The notes beneath the pieces were generated by a model. The model saw nothing but the letters and a program-made list of their open reading frames with translations, did no database searches and was not told the origin of the DNA. This document shows positions 31,270 to 44,030 of a stretch of 64,000 nt of DNA, piece by piece; positions within the stretch are counted from its first letter, which is position 1; each line of letters starts with the position of its first letter. The DNA is from Haplomitrium mnioides (lineage: Eukaryota > Marchantiophyta > Haplomitriopsida > Calobryales). The position numbers and the translations under genes are program-made. The DNA is taken from positions 1-64,000 of the forward strand of contig JBNGIS010020278.1 in the NCBI GenBank assembly GCA_049999725.1, given 5' to 3'.

Positions 31270-32330
31270 TGGCATGGTGATGAGGATGCAAAGAAAAGCA
31301 AAGAAAGAAAAAGAAGACGAATATATTGACATTGACAATACTTGTTATTCTATTATCCAAGAACAAATTAAATTTTTTTAAATAAGGTGAGTAAAGCTCA
31401 TGTAGAGGTTCAAGAAGAGAACACTTTGGTACAAAAGGTAGATGTATTTGACAAAGCAATTGGAGTGGTTTCTAAAACAACGATCATTGAGAAGGTAGTG
31501 ATTGAGCAAGAAAATTCAAAAATAGAGGATGGTAGGAAAGGAGACTCTTTGCATGGTAATTCAGAAAATGAAGTCAATAGAGACATCTTATTCAATTGAA
31601 ATATACTATGGAATATACAACTACAAAAAGCTATAGGCATGTTAAGAAGCAACACGGGTTTATACATGGTCTATATAAATTGATTCAAAAGCTAGAGGCA
31701 AAAATGCACAATTAAAATAGATGAATAGAGATTTGACAAAGAATAAAGCTAAATTGACAAAGCTTTGGATGTAGAGCTAAATTGCACAAAACACAATTGA
31801 TCGGCTAGGGGTCTCATTATCTATAGCACGAGAAGAAAGAGCAAAGATAGAAGAGAAACTTTCAACAACAAAATTTTCACACAAGTATAATAAAGGATAA
31901 ATGCAAGTGGATAGAATCAGAACTAGAACAAGAAAAGTTGAAGGTAAAGGGTTATAGGAAATTGTGTCTTGATGTAAGGAAATCAGGATGGCAAAAGAAG
32001 CAAGAGCCAACTTGCTCCAACAAAAACTATGTGATTTGCGAGCAAATACAGTCGTGAGGGAGTAGAAAGAATTCTTTAAGGAACTTCTTTGGAGTGCTTG
32101 TGAAAACATAGGTCCTAGCAAGGTATGGGCGACTACAAGAGCTTCATGAGTTTTAGAAAACATTGATCGATCGATTGTGAATAATGTTGCTACCACAAAT
32201 AAAGCATCAAGAGCATAGATGATCTTCGAGCATATTGGGAAGGTGACGAGGGTCGAGCTCTAGGAAATGAATTCAAAGACGATGGGCTCAATAGTTTGCT
32301 AGCTAAAAGAAATACTAGGATTCCTTTAAA
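31270..32330 (+). other. Unidentified, coding-like, Lys/Glu-rich decayed stretch
   Basis: Plus-strand frames give long charged helical runs broken by stops: VQEENTLVQKVDVFDKAIGV, TTIIEKVVIEQENSKIED (31,387-31,599), then KEARANLLQQKLCDLRANTV and VLENIDRSIVNNVATTNKA (about 31,990-32,210). Composition suggests a former coiled-coil protein, perhaps element-borne. I do not recognise it. Confidence 0.3.
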
Positions 32331-34263
32331 TCTTATGTTATAACTTTGAAGAATAAAGTAATCAATTTGATATATGTACTTAAGTAGTCTATGCTCTACG
32401 ATAAATATACAATGCCTACAAATTCTTCATTCGAACTAGCTATGACTCAAAAATAGGAATTATCTATAATAATAAATTGCATCCATAAATAGTATTATTT
32501 TCTGCATGCAGGTCAAACAGTTCTATAAATAGAAATTTTTTTTAAAAGTTAGAAGGGTTCTAACTGTTTGCTATGAAGGGAAGAGTTAAGCTTATAAGCA
32601 ATAATTCTGAATCAAATTGTACCAAGAAGTGAAATATAACAAGTTTCTATGAAAATAGTGAAGGTTCAACTGAAAAAAAAAAAAACAGTCTACTCTAAAA
32701 TTCAAGGCTAAGGTCTACAAGAATAAATTTAATCCATCAGTTTGGAGAATATTCAAGAAAAAAACTAGCTAGAAAATTCCAGTCAAAATTTTTGTATCTG
32801 CCAGCCAATATCATTCTTAAGGAAAGGAAAAGATTGCATTGACTATGAGAACACTCATCTTCAATGCCTCAATGGCTTATATCTAAACTTGAATTTGTTT
32901 GAGTTAAACTTCCAACAACCAATATCCAAATATGTAGAAAACATAAGCAATTAGTTTCTAGTCATAGTATAGATTTGTATTGAAAAAGCTAAAAACATGC
33001 AACATTCATTCCAAACAAAACATATGAAGAAGTAAGACAAACATTTCAAACAAAAGCAAAGCAATATCAATATCAATATCAATATCAAAGCAACAATAAT
33101 ATGTGCAAACAATTTTGAGCAAAGCAAGGAAAACATTTGACTAATACATCAACCCATGCATTTCTATTTGACATTATACAAAGAGTCTTTAAGAGCGAGA
33201 TTCTTAAGTGAGATCTTTTAGCAGTTCAAAACCAATTCATACTTTCAATTGAGAAAAGCTAGTTCTTATTTTCTTGTCTTACTATTTATCTTGTACAAGT
33301 TAAAAAAGGTGAATAAGAATGGTAATGGTGTCACTATTTGGTTTACTCTCTTGGGAGCAACGATCCTTAGAAGGTCGTCTCATCGGTTTGAGAGGAAATC
33401 TCTTGAATCTCCACTAACTGCTCATGGAGAGAGCCTTGAGTCAATCTGGATTGGATATAGAGGGAGGAATCCAATCATTAGGCACCCTTTTGGATGGCTT
33501 TCTTATAGGTGATGATGATCCTTAAGGATTTGCGGTTCTTAACAATGGTGTAGTCAAAGTTGACTTAGTCACAATGCTTTGACTTATGTGAAGAGGATGA
33601 TTATAGTTCCAGTCAAAAATCAGATAATAGGGTGAAAATTTTGATTGGAAGATCTCACAACGTCTTGATAATAATCCAATAACAACTACATACATAATCA
33701 AGCAAATCTATACATGAACAAACTTGAGATTAAGTAAGATCTGTGATAGACACTCTTTTCTAAAATAGCCATAAAGACATATATGGAGACCAAGGAATCC
33801 AAGCTTTTACTTACCATAGTCTAAAACAAATCTTAGGTCAAATCTATCGATTTGTCCATCCATATTTACATCACGACAGGTGGTCGTGACTAATAAATTT
33901 CCATTTGCAACATTGAGAGTCGACCAGATTCTAGTTTTTAATCATGTTTCTATATAATCCCAGACACGTAGCTTGAGATAAGAGAATGCATCACCCAAGG
34001 TTAGGCGACAAACACAACAAAAAAAGGAGGAGAAATCTAGCAAAAACTACAGAATGAGAAAGAGAATCAAGGATCAGAATTGATTAAATGATGACTAAAG
34101 ATGGGACATCTCAAGGTAGGTAGACCTATTCTTCCAATTGTGGTTACTTTTTGTTACATCCATTTACTTAAGAGAGAGGAGAAGATTGAATAAAAGATAA
34201 TATAAGCTTTATGGTCATCATGCCCTGATAGACAATCCTTGCTGATTTTCTCCATGGACAAGT
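32331..34263. other. No recognisable gene
   Basis: AT-rich; nothing that I can support apart from the small (ATATCA)n run at 33,062-33,088. Confidence 0.5.
33062..33088. repeat. (ATATCA)n microsatellite
   Basis: Four tandem ATATCA units. Confidence 0.9.
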
Positions 34264-34481
34264 TATTAATTTTATGAGCTTTGATAGGCTACCATGCTGA
34301 TCTAGAAGCCCCCCTAGGTTAGTTAGAGTTAGAGATATATGTATGGGACATTTTGGAGTTGCGGGTATGCACTACTCCCCTTGATGTAGTTTTGAGGCCA
34401 TGGAGCCCTTGTGAAATACAATACATTTTCTCCACCCCTGTATGCAATTAATGTGTCCAGAGCAGTGCATCATTCTTAACA
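34264..34481 (+). repeat. 5' LTR of copia D
   Basis: Matches 40,178-40,392 across its length, with scattered substitutions and short indels, including AGCCCCCCTAGGTTAGTTA and GAAATACAATACATTTTCT. Confidence 0.95.
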
Positions 34482-34498
34482 TTGTATCAGAGCAGGTT
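34482..34498 (+). other. Primer binding site of copia D
   Basis: TTGTATCAGAGCAGGTT directly follows the LTR; initiator tRNA-Met type with one change at the second base. Confidence 0.88.
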
Positions 34499-36009
34499 CA
34501 AGAAACGGAGCATGAATAATCTAAGAAGCAAGAAAAGAAAACATGAGAAGAAAAAATAGATACTCCATAGTGTGCAACTACAGAGCGTCGAATTGTTTGT
34601 AAAATAGAAAAGCGGAAGAGGAGAAATCGCTTGCGTTGCTAGGAAAGACTGCTCTTGAAGAATCAAATGGTCTGGCTGTAGAATCAAATAAACATAATCA
34701 AAGGTAACAAATTGTACTGAAGAAGGAAACTGGTTGCTAAAGAATCGAAAGCTTGTTGGAAGTTTTAGGGTTTTAAAACTCGAAAAAGGAAGCGAACTCG
34801 TCAAAGGNNNNNNNNNNNNNNNNNNNNNNNNNNNNNNNNNNNNNNNNNNNNNNNNNNNNNNNNNNNNNNNNNNNNNNNNNNNNNNNNNNNNNNNNNNNNN
34901 NNNNNNNTCGGAAATTTCTACCTAGTTGTTGATTGTAGCAAGTTGCATAGAGGAGACAATTTTATTGGAGGTTGAATCAACTAAATCAAAGCATAACTCG
35001 CAAAGTTTTGCTCATCGATTCAATGTGTTGCTGAAGAAGAATGCAACAACAAAAAAAACACCGAAGAGGTGCGTTTGTGAGGCAAAAATCGCAGGTGGAT
35101 GATTGAAGCAGGGTTGCCTAGCAGAATTAATTTGACATCAAGTCAAATCAGTGGATTTGGAGCAAAAATAGCAAAGTTATGCTCATTCAATTTGAAGTTG
35201 TTGCTTAAGCAATTGTAGCAGCAAAAAGGCATAGGTTTCTGTTCAAATATGAGGAAGAATAGAGACAAAGGAAGAATTGAAGGAGGCAACATTTCAGTTG
35301 CTATTCAGGAAACATCAAAGCATAAAGCAAGAGCCTGTGTTTTTGTTGAAGAAGAATCGTAAGGGGTTAGAAAAATGTCAAAGGAGGTCAGGAAGAGTTC
35401 GCAGATCAAAGAGGAGGGTCTGTTGCTAGGTCAGATCAAAGGTCTTCGTTGCTAGGTAAAGAAGAATCAAATTGAAAGGGGTTCTGTTTTGTGATTAGTG
35501 AACAATCTAAGAAGGCAGAGGTGGAGTCACAGCAAAATCAAAGAAAATCTACTCGTCGAGTTGTTGTAGCAGAAATTGCAGCCCAAAATCTTTGATTGTC
35601 TATTTGTGTGGAAGAGAAATCAAAGAATAGCAAGGGTTCTCTATTTTTTGTTGAAGCATAATTGAACAGCATACAACAATCAAACAGTTTGGTAAAACAT
35701 TTCGTGTAGAGAACAAATCGCAAGCAGAAAAGGCAACATTTCATCAACAAGTATCAGATCATCAAGAAGTCAGTAGTGAAGGTTTGTGTTTGTTTTAATT
35801 GCTGTCATATAAGAACTGAAATTCTTCACATATAAATTGAGCACTAGCAGAGGGATTCACATTAAACGTATCCATTTCACACAAAACTTGTTCATTAGCC
35901 CAGCAAGTAATCTGAAGTCCCTAAAACGTGAAACTATAAATAGACTACAATTCTCTTAAGCCAATAGAGAAGCAATCTTAATGCCAAAAGTCTAAGTCGC
36001 AAATTTAAG
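34499..36009 (+). other. Copia D leader with assembly gap
   Basis: About 1.5 kb without coding signal. Positions 34,808-34,907 are exactly 100 N, a scaffold gap of unknown true size. The rest is A/G-rich with many GAAGAATC-like words. Confidence 0.75.
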
Positions 36010-36900
36010 ATGGTAGACGGAATTTCTCAAATGGTTAGTGAGAAACTGACAGAAAATATAATAATTATGATATTTGGTCAATCATAATGACAAACTTCAT
36101 AAAAAGGAGAGGGTATTGAGACTTCATCACATGAGATGAAGTTGAACCGGTGTTAAGCTCATCCCCATTTAGTGAGGAGATGCATGCCTTCAAGACACAT
36201 ATAGAGAAGGTCTATAAGCTCTTGTACTAGCTAACCATTAGTGTTGATGACGAGATGATGGGCTATATGTCAGCAGCTAGGACACCCAAGAAGGCTTGGG
36301 ATATCCTGAAGGAGAGATATGTCATCAAGTCAGATGCAATGAAACTAACATTGCAAATAGAGTTCTTTAATCTGCAAAAAGAGAAAATGAATATAAATGC
36401 CTTTGCCTTGAAGATCAAATCACTAGCTAAGCAGATACCAAATGTCGGAGAGGAAGTAAAGGAAAGTGTCATGGTGGTAGTTTGCCTAAATGGTTTAGGA
36501 AAAGAATATAAACAGTTCAAAACATCAATTAGAATGAGAGAATGAACCACATTCTTCTCACATCTGATTGCCATGCTAGTGGCAAAACAACTTGACTTTG
36601 GAAGAGGTGCCTCAAGTAGTCAAGAACAAGCATTCTACTCTAACAAGGATAGAGGACAAGGAGGCAAAAGCTATGGCAGGAGTAATGTTGGTAGAGGTTG
36701 TTCAAACGACAATGCACAAAATCAATCAAACCAATTTGGTGGTAGAGGCCAATTCAAAGGCAGAGGGAGTAATAGAGGATGTGGAAACCAACCACAACAT
36801 TCAGGGGGAGATTGTTATTATTGTGGTATGCCAAGTCACATGGCAAAGAACTGCTACAAAAAGAAGAATGACATGAGAAACAATAGAATACAAGGGAGCT
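36010..36900 (+). pseudogene. gag: gag of copia D
   Basis: Starts MVDGISQMVSEKLT at 36,010. After an early frameshift it continues with YDIWSIIMTNFIK, FKTHIEKVYKLLY and a stop, ARTPKKAWDILKERY, LQIEFFNLQKEKMN and VVCLNGLGKEYKQFKTSIR, the normal order for copia capsid. A Gly/Arg/Gln-rich nucleocapsid follows, with zinc knuckle CYYCGMPSHMAKNC at 36,813-36,854. Confidence 0.9.
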
Positions 36901-36989
36901 ATGTAGATTCTAGCAGAGCAAGCAATGAGATATTGTTTGTCATGCAACATGGATATTCATTTGTAGCGTATGAGAAGCAAAACAATGAT

Positions 36990-37340
36990 AGAGATAAATG
37001 GTTTGTTGATTCTCCATGTTCTAATCACATGACATACCATAGAGAATTGTTTAAAGAAACCAAGAATCTAAGTACACTTGGTTATATGGAGACATATGAT
37101 TCTACTATGCATACCAATAGTACTAGAGAATTGCAAAACAAAGTGCTTATTTAATGTGATGCATATACCAATGATTCAAAAAAATTATTTTAGTTAGACA
37201 ATATTTAGAGCAAAACATGCAAGTTAGGTTTAACCCCATTGGTGTGTTCACTGAGGATTGGGGAGATAATTGTAACAAGACGCAAAAAAGAAGCAAGAGT
37301 GGCAAGATGTTCATATTGGATGTGGGCATGCCTGAAATTT
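36990..37340 (+). pseudogene. Protease of copia D
   Basis: The active site reads WFVDSPCSNHMTYHRELF at about 36,999-37,052: the D-S-G of copia proteases has become D-S-P. The frame stops at 37,152 and continues in shifted frames. Confidence 0.82.
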
Positions 37341-37369
37341 CAGAAGCCATGTTTGTACAAGAGTAGTGT

Positions 37370-38250
37370 CAAACATAGAGATATTGCACAAGAGAATTGG
37401 GCATGTTAATATGCAAAGGTTGAGAAATATGCAAAGTTCGGGGGTAGTTAGTAGGATGCCCAAGTTCAAGGTAGAAGGAATGCAGAAATTATATGAAGCA
37501 TGTTAGTTTGGTAGACATGCAAAACAAGCATTTCCCTCATGATGCATATGTGCCAAAGAAGCTACTTGAGGTGGTACATTTAGATATGTGGCACTTAACA
37601 AAAACACGATCCATTGGAGGGTGTACATACTATATGACCTTTTTTTTATGATTATTCAAGAAAAATCTGGATTTATTTCAAGAAGAAAAAGAGTGAATTG
37701 TTTGATCACTTCGAACATTTCACAGCTATGATGGAAAAAGAGAAAGGGAAGCAAGTTAAATGCTTGAGATCATATGGTAGAGGAGAATATTTCTCTACAA
37801 AATTCTACACCTATATTTCAAGAAAAGGGATAAGAAGACAAGAAACCTGCAGGTATACACCTCAGCAAAATGGAGTTGTTGAGAGAGAAAACCAACACAT
37901 AACAGAGGTGGAAAGAGCATTGATGAATGAGAAGAATATGCCATATTATTACTAGGAAAAAGCAATGTCTACTGCTGCCTATACTATGAACCAAACCCCT
38001 ACAATTGCAGAAGAGAAGTTTACAAGGAGACATCCAAACATTTCATATTTGAAAGTGTTTGGCTGCATTGCTTATGTAGGTGTACCAACTGAGACACACA
38101 ACAAATTAGACCCAAAAGCTGAAAAGTGTGTCTTTATTGGGTATTCAAATGAGCAAAATTGGTACAAGTGCTATTGTTCTACTACATGCATGCTGAGAGT
38201 GACTAGAGATGTAGTATTTGATGAGTTAAGTACTTGGTATGGGTAGAAAT
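37370..38250 (+). pseudogene. Integrase of copia D
   Basis: A zinc-binding H-x4-H type start (HKRIGHVNMQRLRNMQ), then VVHLDMWHLTKTRSIGGCTY (first Asp), KCLRSYGRGEYFSTKF (the second Asp of the usual R-D/S-R-G-G-E is lost, reading S-Y-G-R-G-E), and PQQNGVVERENQHI (Glu kept). The later part reads FGCIAYVGVP, KAEKCVFIGYS and RVTRDVVFDE, the typical copia integrase tail. Several stops. Confidence 0.88.
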
Positions 38251-38529
38251 ATGTTGATGACACAAGTGAGACAAATGGAAAGCAAGTTATGTCAAAACCA
38301 ACTCAACTAACTCAAGCATTGAGTGGACCACATGGTGAAGGCAGCAGCAAAGGCAGCACTAGTACATGGCAAGGAAGGCTGCGTAGAAATTTGGAGCAAT
38401 ATACTCCAACCAACTCTTAATCTGAAGTGTCTCTAGGAGAAGGAGGCACTGGTGATTCTGAAAATGCGGATGAAGAACTGACATTACTCTTAGCTTCAAC
38501 ATCAAGGCAAAAAACAAAACAAGAAGCAG

Positions 38530-39345
38530 GTGGAAAGGATGCCTTTGCGCAAAAGTGACAGGGTGAAGTACCTTGTAGACAAGTTGATATATAAAGGAGC
38601 GTTTGGAGCATATCATGCATATATGGTGCAAGTAATCATTGAGAAGGAACCTATTGTATTTGAGGATGTTATAAGAGTTGGTAGATGGGAAGCTAAAATA
38701 ATAGAAGAGATGGACGCTCTTCACAAAAATAAGACTTGGGAGCTAGTCAATTTGCATAAAGGGAAGAAAACCATCAGATGCAAATGGGTCTACAAATTGA
38801 AGAGTGAAGATGGCAACATAAGCATGTTTAAGGCAAGGTTAGTGGCCAAGGGGTGTGCTCAGACTCATGGGATAGACTATGAGGAGACTTTCAGCCCTGT
38901 AGCAAGAATGAAAACCATTCGGGCAGTTATTGCATTGGTTGCATCGAATAAAATGGACTTTGCAACAAATGAACATAAAAAACGCATTTCTGCATAGGGA
39001 GCTTGAAGAGGAGTACAGCCCTCTGATTTTGTTGACCTAGAGCATTCAGATCAGGTATGCAAGCTGAAGAAGGCCCTACATGGGTTGAAGCAAGCACCTC
39101 GAGTATGGTCTAACAAGATAAGTGAATATCTTATTACAATGGGCTTCAAGGTGTCAAATGCAGACTATTCTTTAAATGTAAGAAAAATAGAGAAAGGTAT
39201 GATGTTCATTCTCACTTATGCAGATAATCTGATTATGACAGGAGGGAGTGAGCAAGACATTGTTGAAGTGAAGAAATTGTTAAAACAAAAATTTGATATG
39301 AAGGATCTTGGTAAGTTAAGACATTCCTTGGAATTGAGGTGATAA
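38530..39345 (+). pseudogene. Reverse transcriptase of copia D
   Basis: WEAKIIEEMDALHKNKTWEL, WVYKLKSEDGNISMFKARLV, YEETFSPVARMKTIRAVIAL, then a frameshift inside the first catalytic block (NAFLHRELEEEY is read in the new frame), LKKALHGLKQAPRVWSNKI, and YADNLIMTG at about 39,219-39,245. The catalytic YADD reads YADN, so the second Asp of the pair is lost. Confidence 0.9.
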
Positions 39346-39499
39346 AAATAGAGCAGGGAATATGGATGATACAAAGGCACTATGCCTTGGATATGCTGGC
39401 CAAATATGGCATGACAGGTTGCAAACCAATTGCAACTTTCTTAGATCATAGTACAAAACTGATCGGTTATGAAGGAGAGTTGATTGAGGATCCAACAAG

Positions 39500-40160
39500 G
39501 TTCAAGTAGATGGTGGGAAGCCTGATTTACATTACCACCACCAGACCAGATGTGAGGCATGATGTAGGTCTGGTAAGTCACCTTATGTAGGTACCAAGGA
39601 AGCAACATTTGCCAATAAATGCAGTGCACAAAATTTTTTGGTACGTAAAAGCTGCACTTCAGTATGGACTGTTTGATGACAGAAACAGTATTTTTCAGTT
39701 TGCTGGTTTCACAGATGCAGATTGGGCAGGAAGTGCTAGTGACATGAGGTCCACAAGTGGTTTTGTATTTTCATTTAGAAGTGTTGAAATCACCTAGAGC
39801 AGCAAAAAGCAACCTACAGTTGCTTTATCAAGTATGGAGGCTGAGTATGGGAGGGCAGCCATGGCCACCTATGAGGCAATGTGATTTTTAAAGTTGTTGC
39901 AGAATTGGGGTGTCAGAGTGGAAGAACCAGTGAAGGTTCATTGCGACAACATCAACAGTATTCAATTGGCTAACAATCTTATTTTTCATGCAGGTTCAAA
40001 GCATATTGAGGTGAATTATCACTTTATGAGAGAGAAAGTGTTGGCCAAGGTGATTGATTTGCAGTATTTCAGCACTGAAGACCAACTCGCTGATATTTTT
40101 ACGAAAGCATTGGGAGCCAAAAAGTTGCAGAAATTCAGTAGGCAACTTGGTGTACAAGCG
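39500..40160 (+). pseudogene. RNase H of copia D
   Basis: GFTDADWAGSASDMRSTSGF (first Asp), SSKKQPTVALSSMEAEYGRA (Glu), VHCDNINSIQLANN (Asp), KHIEVNYHFMREKV and QLADIFTKALGAKKL. This is the complete copia RNase H order, with stops at about 39,797 and 39,882. Confidence 0.92.
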
Positions 40161-40166
40161 TTGAGC

Positions 40167-40177
40167 TCTAGGAGGAG
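40167..40177 (+). other. Polypurine tract of copia D
   Basis: CTAGGAGGAG just before the 3' LTR. Confidence 0.75.
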
Positions 40178-40392
40178 TATTAATTTTAGGAGCTTTGATA
40201 AGCTGCCAAGCTGATCTAGCAGCCCCCCTAGGTTAGTTAAGGTAAGAGATATATATGGGGAATTTTAGGGTTGCGGGTGTGCACTCTTCCCCTTGATGTA
40301 ATTTTGAGGCCATCGAGCCCTTGTGAAATACAATACATTTTCTTCACCCATGTATGCAATTTGTGTGTCTAGAATAGTGCACTTTCTTAACA
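40178..40392 (+). repeat. 3' LTR of copia D
   Basis: Second LTR copy; see 34,264-34,481. Confidence 0.95.
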
Positions 40393-41257
40393 CGTACACC
40401 CTAATAATTGCAACTTCTTTGATATTCACGGTGGTTTCCAATTATATCTTTCTTTCCATCACCTTTCTCTACTATAGCTTATAATGGCTTTCTAAATGCT
40501 CTTTTGTAAAAGGAATCTCAAGAAAAAGTACATGATAAAAAGGGGAAGGTTGAAGGTATCAACACTCAAGAGCCCATGATCCAACCAATATAGCAAGAGT
40601 GAAAGCAATGGGTCTTCAATCCGTAAAATTGGCCATTTTATATACTTGCTAAGATAAGTTTGTCATGATGGTGGCGCTAGAAGACAAGAAGAAGGAGAAG
40701 ATTCCATAGTTTGCCATTTTATCCATTGATTTGATCGAGCTTGTATTAGTTGCATCCATTTTTTGGGTCTAGTAGTTCACGGTTATAACTCAAAACCAAT
40801 ATCAATAGAAACTTTATGATAAGAGGAGCTTTATATCGCTGATTTTCTATGGAATTGTCTTGTTCTTCTTTTCTCGTCTTGTTTGCTTTTCCTCCGGAGA
40901 ACTTACAACTAGCTTGAATTGACTTTTGATGTGAGATCTGCTAGAACTAACAAAAAGACTCAAGAAAATGCAAAAAACCAGCCCACATACCGAGATGATT
41001 TCTCCTTATGAATTGACTTGCTTGATCACCAATGGATAATGTTTTCGTGGATGGTTGTTGATGTTGTGTTATGATGTGCTTGCTTTGTAGTCCAACTGAA
41101 GTGCATATAGCATTGTTTTCTAATATAATCTGAATGTATGTTGATGATGATTTTTCTTAACTCTTGAGTAGTTTTCTATGCATTTCTTGAGGAAGTTGCC
41201 AACTACTTTGTTTCATAAACTTACAACTTAGCCTTGCACTATTCTCTTTTCTAAGCC
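40393..41257. other. No recognisable feature
   Basis: No coding signal that I can support. Confidence 0.5.
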
Positions 41258-41399
41258 TAACACACTAGAAAAGTTGTTGTAAGAAGTTTTTATGGTTGGT
41301 AAGATATTAGAAAATATTTCAAACGATCCTCTTTCACCAAAATGGTTTTTTGCAGAAGGCCTTTAAAAGATATCAAAAAAGGTTTTAAATAATACTTCA
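41258..41399. repeat. ~75-bp satellite units flanking copia E
   Basis: Two units resembling those at 11.87-12.96 kb (CACTAGAAAAGTTGTTG, AGAAGTTTTTATGGTTGG, GATATCAAAAAAGGTTTTAA). The last five bases, CTTCA (41,395-41,399), are the left target duplication of copia E. Confidence 0.75.
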
Positions 41400-41671
41400 T
41401 GTTGAATCTGAAGCTCATCAACTAATGAATGAATGTGAAAACATAAGATCAACAAGTATATGATGTGAATCATGAAACTCTTCCTCTTCTTTTCTTCTCT
41501 TTGAAATACATTGAGGAAAATCATAATACAATGTATAATGTAATAGGTGTTTAAGGTAATGCGCTAATCATGTAGGATTAGCACTAACCCTAATCCTAAT
41601 CATATAGTCTAATCATAGGTTAAGGACTAATCCTATATTAGTCTAATTATTTTACTAAATGTAGTATAATA
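41400..41671 (-). repeat. 3' LTR of copia E
   Basis: Reads (plus strand) TGTTGAATCTGAAGCTCATC ... GTATAATA. The same ~270-bp sequence forms the six LTR units at 49.6-64 kb. The polypurine tract AAAACCAAAGGGGAG (minus strand) abuts it at 41,672-41,686. Confidence 0.92.
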
Positions 41672-42089
41672 CTCCCCTTTGGTTTTAACATGGGGAATGT
41701 TGTACCCACACGTAAGATAGATATGAAACCTATGATAAAATATCACCAACACACCAAAATAAATCCATATGAAGTATAAAACTGTTGCCTCATTAAAACT
41801 CTCTCATACTCCTACAAGGGAAAGAGTACAACCACCATTTATAAATGGATACATAAGTCATATAGTGACCAAATAGAGAGAAGAAATAATGAGAAAGTTG
41901 GCTATAGGCCCAATAGATAGTTAGAAAGTAATGATCATATAAAACTTGGAAAAACGCCATGAGCAGAGTAGAATATGAAGATATATCAGAGATAAAAATA
42001 ATAATGTCAACCAGATAATGAAAAAATAGTCAATGAAGTCATGATAATAATGTCAATAATCTTTGTAAACCAAGTGAATGACAAAAATG

Positions 42090-44030
42090 CTGATGCAGAG
42101 CCGGAGGTAAAGCCTTAGTAAATATATCAACAATTTTGTCTTACTAGAGATAACTTGCACAGAATAGTGTCATCATGTTGCTCATAGGTGAAGAAAAACT
42201 TTGTTGCTATGTGCTTTATGCGGTCTCCTTTAATAAAGCCATGTGAGACATGTTATACACATGCCACGTTATCTTCAAAAATAACAGTAGGGTCAAATAT
42301 ACAAGGTAAACCACAATGTAAATAAACATGATCAAGCATCCTTTGTAGGTATAAGCACTCCCTACTAGCTTCATACAAAGCAATAATCTCCGCATGGTTT
42401 GAGGATGTACAAGTCAAAGTTTGCTTTGTACTTTTCCATGATATAGTTGTAGAGCCATATAGGAATACATAACCAGTTTGGGACTTAGCATTATCAAGAT
42501 CCAAAACGTATCCCGCATCCGCATAGTTGGCAAGGACTTGAAAAGTATTATTTGGGAAAAATAGTCCCATGTCAATTGTGCCTTGCAAGTATCTAAAAAT
42601 ACGTTTGATACCATTCCAATATCTTATAGTAGGCTGTGAACTATGTCTTGCAAGCAAGTTCACGGCAAAGGAAATATCAAGACGTGTTTGATTAACAAGA
42701 TACATAAGAGCTCCTATAGTGGAGAGATATGGTATCTCAGATCCAAGGATTGGCTCTATGTATTTCAATTTTTGGAAAATATATTTGTCTCTGTCCAATG
42801 TTCTTATCTCCATAGGTGATGTGACTGGATGAGATTTATCCATATTAAATCGTTTAAGAATTTTCTTAGTATAAGTACTCTTATGCATCAATATGCCATC
42901 ATTGAGATACTCAAATTGTAATCCTAAACAATAATTAGTCTTACCAATATCCTTCATATAAATTTTTTTCTTAAGCATAGAAATAATCTGCTCAAGTAAG
43001 GATTGGTGACCAAAAAGGTTTATATCATCAATATATAATGCGACAATTATAAATTCTTTGTCAACATTCTTGATGAGTAAACTTGGTGCAATGCCATCAA
43101 AGTGAAAACCCGTGGCTATCATCTCCTCATGAAATCTATAATACCATATTTGACCACTTTGCTTAAGTCCATAAATAGATTGAATGATCTGGACTGCATA
43201 TCCATCCTTGGCCAAAGGCATGGATTGATGCATACGAGGGACAATAGGTCTTTTCTCCCTAGAATGGATCTCATGGACTATAGGCCCTAACTTAGTACTA
43301 CCACCATTGGGTGTAATGATGGTTAACGGTAAAGAGGTAGGTGGGTTGCTAGATGGTTTACACTTAGTGACATTCTCCCCCTGAATATGATAGATATTTC
43401 TTGCAATAAGCTATGGAGGAGCTTTCATATAGATCTCGGTATATAATAGCCCGTATAGGTATGCTGTCACAACATCCATCTAATGTGTAATGAGCTCATG
43501 TCTTAGAGAAAAGCCAACTATGAACCAGCATGTGATAGAATTTATAACTCGAGCATATATGAGATCAAAGTCTCTCCCATGTATTTGTGTATAGGCTTTG
43601 GCTAAAAGGCGTGACTTATATTTGATAATTTTGCCTTTTTCATTTCACTTCCTCACAAAGATCCATCTATATTTGATTAAATTGGCATAAAAAAGAACAG
43701 GGACTAAAGGTCCAAACACCTTCCTCTATATCATGGAATCAAATTCTGAATCCATTTCCTTTTTCCACTCTATCCGATCAGAATTGTCCATAGCTTCTTT
43801 GATAGATTCGGGATCAGGTGGTGTATTAGATATAGCCTGTGAAACTAGGAATGCAAAATGATCATCAACATCTACACTCTCTCTTTGCCATATAACCTCT
43901 GTATCCATATAGAGGATTGAGATCTCTTGATTATCAGGGTATTCCAATAGGGAAATAGCCAGTTGAGATTATAAAGGTGTAAATGATGATGCTTTCATGA
44001 CATCAGTTGAGAATGTAGTTCTCTTAGTCA
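42090..44030 (-). pseudogene. Reverse transcriptase and RNase H of copia E
   Basis: RT N-terminal part 43,480-44,030 (IEWKKEMDSEFDSMI, IKYKSRLLAKAYTQIHGRDF, MDVVTAYLYGLLYTEIYMKA). A 326-codon open frame at 42,253-43,233 has QSIYGLKQSGQIWYYRFHEE, LYIDDINLFG (catalytic YIDD intact), MKDIGKTNYCLGLQF, LMYLVNQTRLDISFAVNLLA, then RNase H ANYADAGYVLDLDNAKSQTG, SNHAEIIALYEASRECLYLQ and FEDNVACV. The end continues past a stop as GFIKGDRIKHIATKFFF to about 42,090. A segment at about 43,235-43,405 between the RT blocks (NPPTSLPLTIITPNGGSTKL and neighbours) has no counterpart in copia RTs that I know. Confidence 0.92.

Larger units (their letters stand above)
34264..40392 (+). mobile_element. Copia D, complete structure, decayed
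   Basis: A Ty1/copia element: LTR, primer site, long leader with a 100-N gap, gag, protease, integrase, RT, RNase H, polypurine tract, LTR. Integrase before RT marks copia. LTRs of 218 and 215 bp begin TATTAATTTT and end CTTAACA, so the usual TG start reads TA in both. The flanks (CAAGT left, CGTAC right) show no clear target duplication. Stops and frameshifts in every domain show it is inactive. Confidence 0.93.

Noticed and set aside
33249-33512. 87-residue open frame reading SLESIWIGYRGRNPIIRHPF
   Set aside because: No recognisable domain, no start context and no neighbour support.
34734-34925. Open frame across the first gap
   Set aside because: Half of it is N; artefact of the gap.
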